A DNA stretch of 64,000 nucleotides from contig JAWKTK010000004.1 in assembly GCA_041399205.1 (NCBI GenBank), forward strand, positions 516,647-580,646, given 5' to 3'. The notes beneath the pieces were generated by a model that saw only the letters and a program-made list of their open reading frames with translations, did no database searches and was not told the DNA's origin. This document shows positions 26,871 to 35,730 of the stretch, one piece after another; positions within the stretch are counted from its first letter, which is position 1, and each line of letters begins with the position of its first letter. The stretch is from JAGQOZ01 sp041399205 (GTDB lineage: Bacteria; Planctomycetota; Planctomycetia; Pirellulales; Pirellulaceae). Made by a program: the position numbers and the translations under genes.

Positions 26871-27665
26871 ATGTCGAGTTCGCATTTCCCCGAATTTTCC
26901 GAACGCATCGAAATTCAGCAGCGGGATCGCAACCAGCGAACTCGGGGCGAATGGGCTAATTATTCGCACCATCGGCAGAAAATATCGGATCTGTTAGCTC
27001 GGTTTGCACCAGCGAATCGAATTTTGTGCTTGGGGGCTGGCAACTGCAATGACCTGGAACTGAAGACGCTTTTATCTGCGTTTGATGAATTGGTTCTGGT
27101 AGATATTGACCGGACCGCACTGCAGGAGGGAGTGGAAGCGCAAGCCGCTGCTGGCGATTCTCGAGTTTTGTTGTTGGGCGGCGTCAATCTGTTGGAACCG
27201 GCGGACTTGCCGAAATCGCCGCTTGTGGTTTCGTTGACATGTCTCAGTCAGTTGATCGAAGCCGTTTCCCAACTGGCGACGGCCAAATCATTGCCATGGG
27301 AAGAAGTGGCCAGTAAATGCTTAGACGCAAGGACGCAGCATGTCGGCCAGTTAATTGAATGGACCACACTTGGTGGAAACTTTGTTTTGATTTCCGATTT
27401 TGTATCGTCAGACACTTTGCCAGAATTGGCGGCGATGTCCGACGACCAGATTGCGGGACATGCGTCCGATTGGTTTCGAAGTGGAAATTTTTTTACCGGA
27501 CTTAATCCATTTGCCATCAAGCGAATGCTGGAAACCGACGAAGCGTTTGTGAACAAAGTCGATTCCATTCGAATCACCAAGCCGTGGCGTTGGCAGGTAG
27601 GCCAGCGCGCTTACGCCGTTGCCGCGATTGTTGGGCGGCGAACGGACGCTATTCAAAATTCTTGA
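26871..27665 (+). CDS. SAM-methyltransferase-like protein
   Basis: 264 residues. A Rossmann start is visible near residues 48-75: RILCLGAGNCNDLELKTLL with a glycine-rich motif I, followed by DELVLVDIDRTAL with an acidic residue ending strand 2. This fits a class I SAM-dependent methyltransferase fold, but the substrate is unknown and later motifs are not diagnostic. The 3' end overlaps the convergent FHA gene by 17 bases (27649-27665). No partner gene suggests a pathway. Confidence 0.7.
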   Translation: MSSSHFPEFSERIEIQQRDRNQRTRGEWANYSHHRQKISDLLARFAPANRILCLGAGNCNDLELKTLLSAFDELVLVDIDRTALQEGVEAQAAAGDSRVLLLGGVNLLEPADLPKSPLVVSLTCLSQLIEAVSQLATAKSLPWEEVASKCLDARTQHVGQLIEWTTLGGNFVLISDFVSSDTLPELAAMSDDQIAGHASDWFRSGNFFTGLNPFAIKRMLETDEAFVNKVDSIRITKPWRWQVGQRAYAVAAIVGRRTDAIQNS

Positions 27666-28497
27666 AGAAGTCTTGTAGTTGACTGTCCTGCGAATCAACG
27701 TTTTGTCGTTCGGACTTGGGTAGGTCGTCGATCGCCAGATCGGATACGTCTGGTTTCTTTGGGCTGAGTGACTTGAGGAAATCGCCAACTTCTTGAATGT
27801 CGACAAAACTGCCGTCATCATCTTCCGTGTATTTGACCATGGGTAACTCGGCATCCGTTTCGTTCGCTTCTGTCGGTGTCGGCTCCAGCGGGTCGGCATC
27901 AATGGCTTCTGTTTGGATGGCTTCGACTTCCGAAGACACGGGCTGGTCACCGCTGATCAGATCTGCGCCGAGTAGTTCTGCTGCCGGCGCGGTTTGATCC
28001 GTCGTCGTTGGTTCCAAGGGATCGCTGTCGGTTGGTTTGTCTTTGTTTCTGGTTGCGGCGAATCGGTCGATTGTCGGTTCCAACGGATCGGCGGCTGATT
28101 GGTCATACTCTGTAGCGGCAGCGGAATCGACATCGGTTTCAATCGGACGACGGAAGTTTGGACGAGTCGATTTCGGCGAAGCGGCATTGTCGGATGGCGT
28201 GGGCGATACTACGTCAATGCGAACTTGAAAAGTCACAGGGCCGATCTTAATGCTGTCGCCGGAAACGAGTTCAGTGGGAGTGCGAATTTTGATCCCATTG
28301 ATTAACGTGCCGTTGGACGAACCCAGATCTTTGGCAATCAGCTTGCCTCGCGATTCATACAGTTCGCAATGTGTGCGACTCACTTCGCCCGAGCGTAGTT
28401 TCAATTTCGCTCGATCACTACGACCAATCGTGGTAGGTAGTGCCAGCGAAATCGTTGATCTCTTGGCACCTTCGATTACAACAAGTTGAGCTTCCAT
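27649..28497 (-). CDS. FHA-domain protein
   Basis: 282 residues. The ATG at 28497 has GGAG seven bases upstream. Residues 1-95 form a forkhead-associated phosphothreonine-binding domain: TIGRSDRAKLKL, VSRTHCELY, DLGSSNGTLINGIKI. The remaining 185 residues are disordered and acidic, with a repeated DPLEPT element (four copies), and a short helical C-terminal end (LQDFFKNFE). FHA proteins read Ser/Thr kinase output, and a kinase gene lies 1.7 kb away at 30.2 kb, so a signalling link is plausible but unproven. Confidence 0.88.
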   Translation of the reverse strand: MEAQLVVIEGAKRSTISLALPTTIGRSDRAKLKLRSGEVSRTHCELYESRGKLIAKDLGSSNGTLINGIKIRTPTELVSGDSIKIGPVTFQVRIDVVSPTPSDNAASPKSTRPNFRRPIETDVDSAAATEYDQSAADPLEPTIDRFAATRNKDKPTDSDPLEPTTTDQTAPAAELLGADLISGDQPVSSEVEAIQTEAIDADPLEPTPTEANETDAELPMVKYTEDDDGSFVDIQEVGDFLKSLSPKKPDVSDLAIDDLPKSERQNVDSQDSQLQDFFKNFE

Positions 28498-28614
28498 CGG
28501 GTGTCTCCATCGAATCGACTTTTTGCGAATCATTGCCAATTCGCCATCGTGCCCGCCGCACTGTGCGTGCGACTGCGTCCAGAAGACCTCATTCTAGACT
28601 CCGATTGGATCGAT

Positions 28615-29910
28615 TCAAGAAGTGGCAGCAAATTGTACTTGCGGTAGACCGTCCGCGGTTGACGCCGCGGCTCGCTTGCTAAGGATGTGATCGTAAACTG
28701 CCGCCACACCCTGTGCCATGGACCGATCCGAAAAGTATGCTCGCTGCCGCCGGACCGCGTTTTCTCGAAGCGTTTGCCAGTTCGCTTGTCCCGTGACGAT
28801 TTGGCGAATCGCATCGGCCAGAGAACTCGGATCGTTTGGTTCGGCAATCAGCCCGTCCACTTCGTGCCGACTCGCCTCGGGAACGCCTTCTACTTTGGTG
28901 CCAATCACCGGGACGCCGGCCGCCATGGCTTCCAAGACAACCATCGGTAGACCTTCGCCGAACAGGCTCGGCAAGACAAACAAATCCATCGCTTGCAGTT
29001 GAGCGTTGACGTCTGTTTGAAAGCCAACCCAGTCAATTCGGTCTTCCAAGTTCAAGTCTCGAGTCAACTGCAGGAGCGACTGAGAATATCCTTCGGTTTC
29101 AAAGCTTCCGACGGCGCGGAGTCGCACATCCAAGCCATCGGCGACCAATTTGGAAATGGCGCGTAGGAGAACTTCGGTTCCTTTCCGAGGTCGAAACAGC
29201 GCGATCGTACCTAGCGTCCAAGTGCCGCTCGGTGTGGGCCGGTCCGCAACGTCACTGCAAATGGGCACGCCATTGGGAATAACCTGCACTAGTTTCTGGC
29301 GATACCCGTCGGCAATGGTGCTGGTGCGTAGACTTTCAGAAACTGTAATGATCTTCGCGACGCTGACCAGGCTTAACTTTTCAATCCAAGCGTTTAAGCG
29401 GTTCTGCCAAACTCGCGTCGAATCATGGGCGGCGGGACTATGAACGTGGTACACCAATGGAATGTTGGTGTTGACGGAAACCAGTTTGGCAATCATGGCA
29501 GAACGAGGTGTATGGGCGTGGATCAATTCGTAGCCTTCGGTTCGCACAATGGTCGATAGCGAACCGATGGAGCGCAGATCGGTTCGGCTGCGCATCGACG
29601 CGTCATAGAGCGGCGCGGATTGAAATTTTCGCATTTTGCCGAATGAACCTAGCTTCAAGCATCCGAATCCAACCTGATAGCCAAATTCCGGTAGACACGC
29701 TGCCAGCAAATCCTGAACTCGTTCGGCCCCCGAATAGTGTTCGCCGTTGATTAAATGCAACACCTTGCGACAATCCGGACTTGGCGATGCAACATTGACG
29801 TTGGAATTGGACAACGTCTGTTCGCTAGTTTCCGCCATCGCTGGCGGAACGGCAACTGGAAAAGCGTTATGATCCAGATGATCAGATGAACTCGTTTCTG
29901 CGTTAGTCAT
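28615..29910 (-). CDS. GT4 family glycosyltransferase
   Basis: 431 residues. GT-B fold family 4. After a variable N-terminal tail of about 45 residues comes KVLHLINGEHYSGAERV (donor/acceptor glycine loop), HAHTPRSAMIAK, IPNGVPI, and the C-terminal nucleotide-sugar site GEGLPMVVLEAMAAGVPVIG with the E-x7-E pair. It probably adds a sugar in exopolysaccharide or lipid-linked glycan synthesis on the cytoplasmic face. It is monocistronic as far as visible. Confidence 0.93.
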   Translation of the reverse strand: MTNAETSSSDHLDHNAFPVAVPPAMAETSEQTLSNSNVNVASPSPDCRKVLHLINGEHYSGAERVQDLLAACLPEFGYQVGFGCLKLGSFGKMRKFQSAPLYDASMRSRTDLRSIGSLSTIVRTEGYELIHAHTPRSAMIAKLVSVNTNIPLVYHVHSPAAHDSTRVWQNRLNAWIEKLSLVSVAKIITVSESLRTSTIADGYRQKLVQVIPNGVPICSDVADRPTPSGTWTLGTIALFRPRKGTEVLLRAISKLVADGLDVRLRAVGSFETEGYSQSLLQLTRDLNLEDRIDWVGFQTDVNAQLQAMDLFVLPSLFGEGLPMVVLEAMAAGVPVIGTKVEGVPEASRHEVDGLIAEPNDPSSLADAIRQIVTGQANWQTLRENAVRRQRAYFSDRSMAQGVAAVYDHILSKRAAASTADGLPQVQFAATS

Positions 29911-30200
29911 CGGCCACTCGGTGAAAAGGAGGTCTTACCTTTTTAAGAGTAGCTCACAGACCACAGGGGCGTCGGAAATAGCAGTGCGTTGCCCCGGCCG
30001 ATTCAGCAGCGCGTCTCGCACTGCGGTCAAGCGGAAAGTAATCCGGGGGCCTATTTTGAACACGCTTTTTTGTCACAAATCCTACTTGCGAACGGAACGG
30101 AATAGAGAACAATGAATTCGTGTCGGTTTAGGAAACTCGATATCTAACAATAGTGCTTTGTGCTGCGTGCTATCAGTTTGGCTGACACTTTTAGCGGCGA

Positions 30201-32759
30201 ATGGTATTCATGGAATCCGATCAATGCTGCGATCAGCTTTATTGGTTAGCTGACGCCTTTGTGACGCTAATTCGTGCCGGTGAACGTAATCAAACGGAAC
30301 GCTTTGCGGCACAACATCCAGAATTGGCAAACGAAATTCGGGATCTCTTTCCGATGCTGGAATCCCTTGAGCTTGCCGCGCTTGGTGTGTTCGATGACGA
30401 ATCGCACCGGACAATTCGTCCCCAGCGATTAGGCGAATTCTCTGTACTGCGAGAAATTGGTCGCGGAGGAATGGGCGTTGTATATGAAGCCATCCACGAA
30501 CCATTGTCTCGTCGAGTTGCGTTGAAAGTAATTCCCAAGAATAGCCTTGCTTCGGTACAAGTCGACCGATTTCGGCGCGAGGCAACGGCAACCGCAAGTC
30601 TGCACCACACTTGTATTGTCCCGGTGTTCGCGTTTGGCGAAACGGACGAATGGTGCTATTTTGCGATGCAGCTGATCGCCGGGCAATCGTTAGCGGAATT
30701 GATGCTGCATTGGCAGTGCCAAGATGATTGTCAGAACCCAGCAAGTACCGAATCGCAGGGACGTTGCGGCTTGCGAAATTCGGTTGAATCTAGCCGCCAA
30801 CGTCAGATCGCCTCGATAGGGATTCAAGTTGCGAATGCAGTGGCTCATGCCCATCGACATGGTATCCTGCATCGCGATCTTAAGCCATCGAATATCCTGG
30901 TTGACGCTCGAGCCAATGCGTGGGTAACTGACTTTGGTTTGGCACAGTTGATCGGCGCAGACCAGCTAACCGGATCCAACGATCTTGTTGGAACACTGCG
31001 GTACATGGCGCCAGAACGGTTCTGTGGTGTATCGGATGAAAGATGCGACGTCTTTGGTGTTGGTGTCACGCTATATGAACTTCTTTCGCTGCAACCGGCC
31101 CATACCATTCGTGATCGACCCGCACTGGTTCGTGCAATCATGGACGCGCCCTTGAGGCCATTGCGGGAGAGAATCGGGAACGTGTCGCGAGATCTCGAGA
31201 CGGTTGTCATGAAGGCGGTAGCGCATGACCCGAAGTTGCGCTACCAATCGGCCGACGCGTTGGCCGAAGACCTGCGAAGATTTCTGGTTGACGAGCCGAT
31301 CCTGGCCCGAAAGCATTCCGGTTGGGAAAATGCTTGGCGTTGGGCACGAAGAAAGCCGGGAATGGCACTACTGGCCTGCGTTGCGGTGGTTTCGCTATGG
31401 ATCGCCGTTTCGGTATTGTTGGTAAGTAACCACCGAGTGCGTAGGGAACGAGACGCAAAGATCGCTGCGCTGGCATCCTCGCTGCGGAATGAAGAACAGG
31501 CAACACTGTTTGCAGCGGATGCTCGTGAAAACTATCGATTGGCAAAGAACGCGGTGGAAGAGACACTGGAGGAAATTCGAAACAGCAGTGAACTCAATTC
31601 TATTGGTGCGTTGCAGCCGCTGCGCAAACAACTCCTGGCAAAGGTGATCCCGTTTTACGATGCATTGGCGAAACGCCGTGGAAACGACGTGAGCATGGAG
31701 GTCGAACGTGGGCTGGCCTACATGAAACTGTCGATGCTGTGCAGTGAAATTGGCGAATCCGGCCCAGCGTTGCGACGTTCCGAAGAGGCCCAAGCAATAT
31801 TCGAAGGACTGGTGGAGTCGGAACCCGATAACAGCGTCTATCAGCTGATCCTAATGGATTGCTATAAGAATCTGGGAAAAACGTTGGCCAGCGTTGGGCG
31901 TCCTGAAGAGGCTCTGAAGGCAACCTGTCAGGCAATTCACTTGCTGCAGCGTCTTGAGTCTTCGTTTGCCGACAGTCGTGACTATCGTCAAGAATCAGGT
32001 CGTTTGCAGTACAATCGCGCTTGGCTGCTGCTAAGTCTCGGACGAACGGACGACGCAAAAATCGCGTTTCAACAGATGATGGAAACGCTTGAGCGTCAGC
32101 TTCGCGACCAGTCGTTATCCGAAAACTCGTTTGAATACTCGTTGTTGGCCAACGTCTATACGCAACTTGGTCGTGCCCAATCGGATTCCGGCGATACGAA
32201 TTCGGCAATGAAACTGTTTGAGAATGCGGTGAACGTGCATGAAGCATTGGTTGCGTTGTACCCGAACCAGCCGGAACGAGAATTCGAACTGGCGGCAACC
32301 CACAACAACATAGGACTTGTTGCGTCTGCGCAAGACCAATTTGGCACAGCGAGCCTGCATTTGACGCAGGCCGAAAGCACACTTCGATCCTTGATACAGC
32401 GTTTTCCCGAAATGAGTGAATACCGTCAGAACTTGGCTGCCACACAGTTGAATCTGGCAGAACTTTACGGAGCACATCGACAATGGCATCTCGCATTGCC
32501 GCTGATTCACGCTGCAATCGCGAACGCGCAGCACCTTGTGGAAGACTCGCCAGAAAATCCAGGGTCTCTGCTGATTCAAGCAGCGGCCTATCGAATTCTT
32601 GCGAGGACATATTACCAAACCGGACAATTTGAATACGCCGAAATGGCTCGTGGATCGGCGGAATATGGTCTCGCTGAGCTTTCTGCCCGCTTCCCCGACC
32701 TGCCGGAGCTTCTGCATGAACAAAGTTTGATGAGTAAGGAGCAATTTCATTTTGAATAG
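30201..32759 (+). CDS. membrane Ser/Thr protein kinase with C-terminal TPR region
   Basis: 852 residues. Residues 80-360 form a Hanks-type kinase: IGRGGMGVVYEA (P-loop), VALKVI (Lys), HRDLKPSNIL (catalytic loop), DFGLA (Mg site) and APE in the activation segment. One membrane helix lies near 388-408 (ALLACVAVVSLWIAVSVLLV). The rest, residues 430-850, is helical with tetratricopeptide-like repeats (GRPEEALKATCQAIHLL, GDTNSAMKLFENAVNVHEALV). This architecture is the usual planctomycete STK that is encoded beside an ECF sigma factor; here the sigma gene is convergent and 198 bases away. The start may be 30210 instead. Confidence 0.94.
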   Translation: MVFMESDQCCDQLYWLADAFVTLIRAGERNQTERFAAQHPELANEIRDLFPMLESLELAALGVFDDESHRTIRPQRLGEFSVLREIGRGGMGVVYEAIHEPLSRRVALKVIPKNSLASVQVDRFRREATATASLHHTCIVPVFAFGETDEWCYFAMQLIAGQSLAELMLHWQCQDDCQNPASTESQGRCGLRNSVESSRQRQIASIGIQVANAVAHAHRHGILHRDLKPSNILVDARANAWVTDFGLAQLIGADQLTGSNDLVGTLRYMAPERFCGVSDERCDVFGVGVTLYELLSLQPAHTIRDRPALVRAIMDAPLRPLRERIGNVSRDLETVVMKAVAHDPKLRYQSADALAEDLRRFLVDEPILARKHSGWENAWRWARRKPGMALLACVAVVSLWIAVSVLLVSNHRVRRERDAKIAALASSLRNEEQATLFAADARENYRLAKNAVEETLEEIRNSSELNSIGALQPLRKQLLAKVIPFYDALAKRRGNDVSMEVERGLAYMKLSMLCSEIGESGPALRRSEEAQAIFEGLVESEPDNSVYQLILMDCYKNLGKTLASVGRPEEALKATCQAIHLLQRLESSFADSRDYRQESGRLQYNRAWLLLSLGRTDDAKIAFQQMMETLERQLRDQSLSENSFEYSLLANVYTQLGRAQSDSGDTNSAMKLFENAVNVHEALVALYPNQPEREFELAATHNNIGLVASAQDQFGTASLHLTQAESTLRSLIQRFPEMSEYRQNLAATQLNLAELYGAHRQWHLALPLIHAAIANAQHLVEDSPENPGSLLIQAAAYRILARTYYQTGQFEYAEMARGSAEYGLAELSARFPDLPELLHEQSLMSKEQFHFE

Positions 32760-32957
32760 CGTTGGCAGGTAGTATCAAACTTAAAGTGGTTTGCTTTCGC
32801 TGGAGCTTGCTAAGCCGTTGTAGTCTGCGCTAGGGCTGTTCACAGGCCGGACTGCCATTCGTCACTTATAAAAGGTGCGTGTGTCGGTTCATGTCCACGC
32901 TCCGTGCGACGGGAATGCCGTCGTTCGATATTTGAGTGCAACAGTAGATGTAGAATC

Positions 32958-33605
32958 TTAAATCCGAAACAGTGATGAGTTGCCAGAAAGCTCAGACAAG
33001 ATCTGCCTCAGTCGGCGAACAGCACGAACGTAACGCATTGCCGCAGCTTTTTCCTGGATTTCAAGCGCTAAGGCAGTTTCACGCGGAGACATTTGTTCGA
33101 AGTGCCTTAACAGTAAAACTTCTCTGTCAATCGGATCCATTGATTCCAATGCCATTCGGACACGTTCGCGAACTTCGTCTAATGCGAACACGCTGCTGGG
33201 TGACGGTTCGTTGGCCACTAGCGAGTTGACGATTAGGGCACTTGTCGAATCGGCGAAGCCAGCCGTCCAATAAGTGACGTCTCGTTGCGCATCTCGCATT
33301 TTTGTCCCCAAGTGAAAGCGATGCAATTCCAGAATCTTGTTTCGCGCGACACCGCTTAGCCAGACATAGAAAGGCAAATGTGCCGACTTGGTCCGATAAC
33401 TGGCCAGATGGCTCCATGCCTCTAGGTAGATTTCCTGCAAGACATCGGATTCATCCAGTCTGCCCTTGAGTCGCCGATCAAGGCGGAACGTCACTAGCTT
33501 TCGTAGTCGTTCGGAAAACAGAACGATAAGTGAATCCCAGCAAGTACTTTCTCCTGCCAACGCTCGGTTCACCAGATCGTCGGCTTCAGGATTGTGAGGA
33601 TCCAT
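32958..33605 (-). CDS. ECF sigma factor (planctomycete STK-associated type)
   Basis: 215 residues. RNA polymerase sigma-70 family, ECF type. The region 2 part has LDESDVLQEIYLEAWSHL and LPFYVWLSGVARNKILELHRFHLG. Region 4 has PIDREVLLLRHFEQMSPRETALALEIQEKAAAMRYVRAVRRLRQIL, a helix-turn-helix. The long insertion between regions and the start DPHNPEADDLVNRALAG are typical of the planctomycete subgroup that pairs with Ser/Thr kinases. The ATG at 33605 is chosen on family length. The kinase at 30201-32759 is its probable regulator. Confidence 0.93.
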   Translation of the reverse strand: MDPHNPEADDLVNRALAGESTCWDSLIVLFSERLRKLVTFRLDRRLKGRLDESDVLQEIYLEAWSHLASYRTKSAHLPFYVWLSGVARNKILELHRFHLGTKMRDAQRDVTYWTAGFADSTSALIVNSLVANEPSPSSVFALDEVRERVRMALESMDPIDREVLLLRHFEQMSPRETALALEIQEKAAAMRYVRAVRRLRQILSELSGNSSLFRI

Positions 33606-33822
33606 AAAGACTTTACGCTTGAAACTTTTGCGTGTTACTAATTCCGCACGTTGCGCAATTACTAAATACGGCGACCATGATTGTATCAGGTTTGCCAGAG
33701 CGAGGTTCAATCCCCGTCGCTTGATGATTCATGATTTTTCGTAACGCCGTCTGGGGAGTGCATCGCAAGGGTTGGATGAACCGAAATGGCGTTTGATGCC
33801 CAATTCTAGAGGAACCAAGAAC
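33606..33822. other. divergent intergenic region, sigma factor and PEP-CTERM gene
   Basis: 217 bases that should hold the promoters of both genes. A piece near 33707 (GGTTCAATCCCCGTCG) looks like a tRNA T-loop but has no matching stem. Nothing else stands out. Confidence 0.35.
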
Positions 33823-34572
33823 ATGTTTGCCGTTAGACACAATGTACCGAGATACTGTGCCGGGATGACGTTTTTTGTCGTGTTGCTATTCGTCCACAAG
33901 GTTCATAGCGAGATCACGGTGCAAAAAGTTGGCGACCCCATCTTCGACGTTGTTGATACCCACTTGTTCTCGGCGCCAACGGATGTTTTTCCTGCGTTGT
34001 TTCCGGACCACTTTCCACGAGCTCCACACGTCGATTTTGCAACCGAGTTTACTCGCGGACTCGAGCAAAACGGAATCGCGGACCAGAACTTATTTCAAAT
34101 CGCGGATTTCACTGCCCCCAGCGCAGTCCATCTTGGGTACGTGATCGTTCCAGGAGTTGATGCACCGCAAGGCGTTACGCAGGACGGCGACTCGTTTGGA
34201 ATTATTCCGAATGCCATCCTCCCTATTTCGATTTCTGGTGATGTTTTTCGTAATGGGGTATTGTTCGAACAAAACGCTTTTGGGTTGAACCTGCCTCCGA
34301 TTGATGGATTAGACGGACGCAGCCATTTTGTTGTGGAAAACTGGGAGAACAGTGACTTTGCACCTCCCGGGTTGCCAACTTTGGCTGGTGACTACCAATA
34401 CGTGCTGAAAATTCGCGACACAGCCAACGCAGGTGTTGACATGGTAGGCACGTTTTCGGTAGTTCCAGAACCGTCCAATATGAGCCTCATGGTTCCGATA
34501 CTGTGCATTCTTGGTCTGTTTCGACGCACCTTATTCGCATCGGTTGATGCAATCATCCGACGTACGCATTGA
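33823..34572 (+). CDS. PEP-CTERM sorting domain protein
   Basis: 249 residues. The ATG at 33823 has GAGGA nine bases upstream. Exported: basic start then MTFFVVLLFVHKVHS. The C-terminus has the PEP-CTERM tripartite signal: VVPEPSNMSLMVPILCILGLFRR, although the basic tail is longer than usual. Such proteins are cleaved and sorted by an exosortase. The body has no recognised catalytic motif; it resembles secreted beta-rich planctomycete proteins. It converges with another PEP-CTERM gene across a shared hairpin. Confidence 0.82.
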   Translation: MFAVRHNVPRYCAGMTFFVVLLFVHKVHSEITVQKVGDPIFDVVDTHLFSAPTDVFPALFPDHFPRAPHVDFATEFTRGLEQNGIADQNLFQIADFTAPSAVHLGYVIVPGVDAPQGVTQDGDSFGIIPNAILPISISGDVFRNGVLFEQNAFGLNLPPIDGLDGRSHFVVENWENSDFAPPGLPTLAGDYQYVLKIRDTANAGVDMVGTFSVVPEPSNMSLMVPILCILGLFRRTLFASVDAIIRRTH

Positions 34573-34610
34573 CTAGCCGAATATCTCCATCGATTCACCT
34601 AGAAAAGCAA

Positions 34611-34640
34611 AAAGCCGCATTCGCATTCGAACGCGGCTTT
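34611..34640. terminator. bidirectional terminator hairpin between two PEP-CTERM genes
   Basis: AAAGCCGC (34611-34618), one mismatch, TTCG-CATT-CGAA, one mismatch, GCGGCTTT (34633-34640), with A- and T-rich flanks. It lies between stops at 34572 (plus) and 34666 (minus) and fits termination of both. Confidence 0.8.
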
Positions 34641-34665
34641 GGCTTTTCCAGAGGTTCTACGGCAA

Positions 34666-35403
34666 TTATTTTCGGCGACGAAGGACGAACACGCCGAGCA
34701 ACCCTGCGAAAACGAGCAGCGAACCGGTCGGTTCGGGAACTTGCGTCAACGTGAGGTCATTGATGTAGGCGAAATCCGCCAAGCCTGTATCGTTGACAGA
34801 AATGGACAACGAGACGGGCGAACCATCGGTGGTGAAATCGGTCGAGAATTGCGAGTAAGCCGTGTTACCACCGTTGCCGGCGCTGTGAGCAAAGTCGGCA
34901 ACGACGATCGGGTCACCAGATGCTTGGAAGGTCAACACGGCAGGTGCCAACTGATTACCATTCGTCACTCCGCTGCCGCCGTCGTGATGTGTCGAGAGCC
35001 AAGAATATTGACCGGCAGCCAAACCGGAAACGGTGACTTGCAGTGTGACGTCTTGGCCGCCGTTTCGCGAATCGGCACCAATCCAATCATTCACCGATTC
35101 AGTCGCGGCTCCATTACGCGTTACCGAGCGAAAATCAGTCGCACCGTCCGGCAAATTGAGCGCGTTCAACGTGATAGTAAAGTCGGAACCAATGTCGGAT
35201 CCACCCGCGGCTTGCTGATCTGCCACGGTGAATAGCACGCCTGCCGCGTCAGGCAGGACTTGATTGGTGTTTTCAAACGCCATTGTCCCTGGAGCTGTTG
35301 TGCCGCCAGTCGGTTGGAAATCGACCGAGGCCGAACCAGCGAGTACGGGTGCTGCCCAAATAAGAGCTGCCGAGATTCCAGCAGCGATGAATGAATGTTT
35401 CAC
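34666..35403 (-). CDS. PEP-CTERM sorting domain protein
   Basis: 245 residues. I choose the GTG at 35403: GGAG stands six bases upstream and the protein then starts with a clean signal peptide (MKHSFIAAGISAALIWAAPVLAG); in-frame ATG codons at 35427-35448 give an extra hydrophilic leader. The mature part is beta-rich (ITLNALNLPDGATDF, VTLQVTVSGLAAGQYSWLSTHHDG), like a jelly-roll. The C-terminus is a textbook VPEPTGSLLVFAGLLGVFVLRRRK sorting signal for exosortase. Confidence 0.88.
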   Translation of the reverse strand: MKHSFIAAGISAALIWAAPVLAGSASVDFQPTGGTTAPGTMAFENTNQVLPDAAGVLFTVADQQAAGGSDIGSDFTITLNALNLPDGATDFRSVTRNGAATESVNDWIGADSRNGGQDVTLQVTVSGLAAGQYSWLSTHHDGGSGVTNGNQLAPAVLTFQASGDPIVVADFAHSAGNGGNTAYSQFSTDFTTDGSPVSLSISVNDTGLADFAYINDLTLTQVPEPTGSLLVFAGLLGVFVLRRRK

Positions 35404-35730
35404 GAGTCTCTCCAGTAAGTAAGTCATAGAATCGTTCATGGTCAACATATCGAGCGGTTTGAGCGTAACCGCTGGACGGCGCCGAGCAAGCATCGAAAGC
35501 TCAGTTGCAAGCCAAATAGAACTGTTGATCGCTTGCCGCTGTCAATAAACTTTAACGTTTGGTGCACCACCTGACGTGGCGATCAACATCGGTATCGCTA
35601 TCGTTGTTCAAATCTTCGGCGATGATGCTGCGAGTCTCGTCCTCGCCAGATCGCCCCAGCAGCGCCTGGACGGTGACTTTTTCACTGCAGATTTTGCAGA
35701 CGCATTTGCAAATTCAAGTAGGCGATCCTG
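35404..35730. other. intergenic gap with an unexplained open stretch
   Basis: 327 bases between two minus-strand genes. A minus-strand frame from about 35705 to 35548 is open for some 50 codons and reads a Cys-rich start (CKCVCKIC) then an acidic segment, ending TAA. It has no start codon or ribosome site and I do not call it a gene; it could be a remnant. No terminator for the transporter gene is obvious. Confidence 0.35.

Noticed and set aside
31600..32778. 392-codon minus-strand open frame
   Set aside because: Antisense to the TPR region of the Ser/Thr kinase; no signal or ribosome site.
33700..33730. tRNA-like T-loop (GGTTCAATCCCCGTCG)
   Set aside because: The flanking bases do not form a T-stem, and no anticodon or acceptor stem can be drawn upstream.
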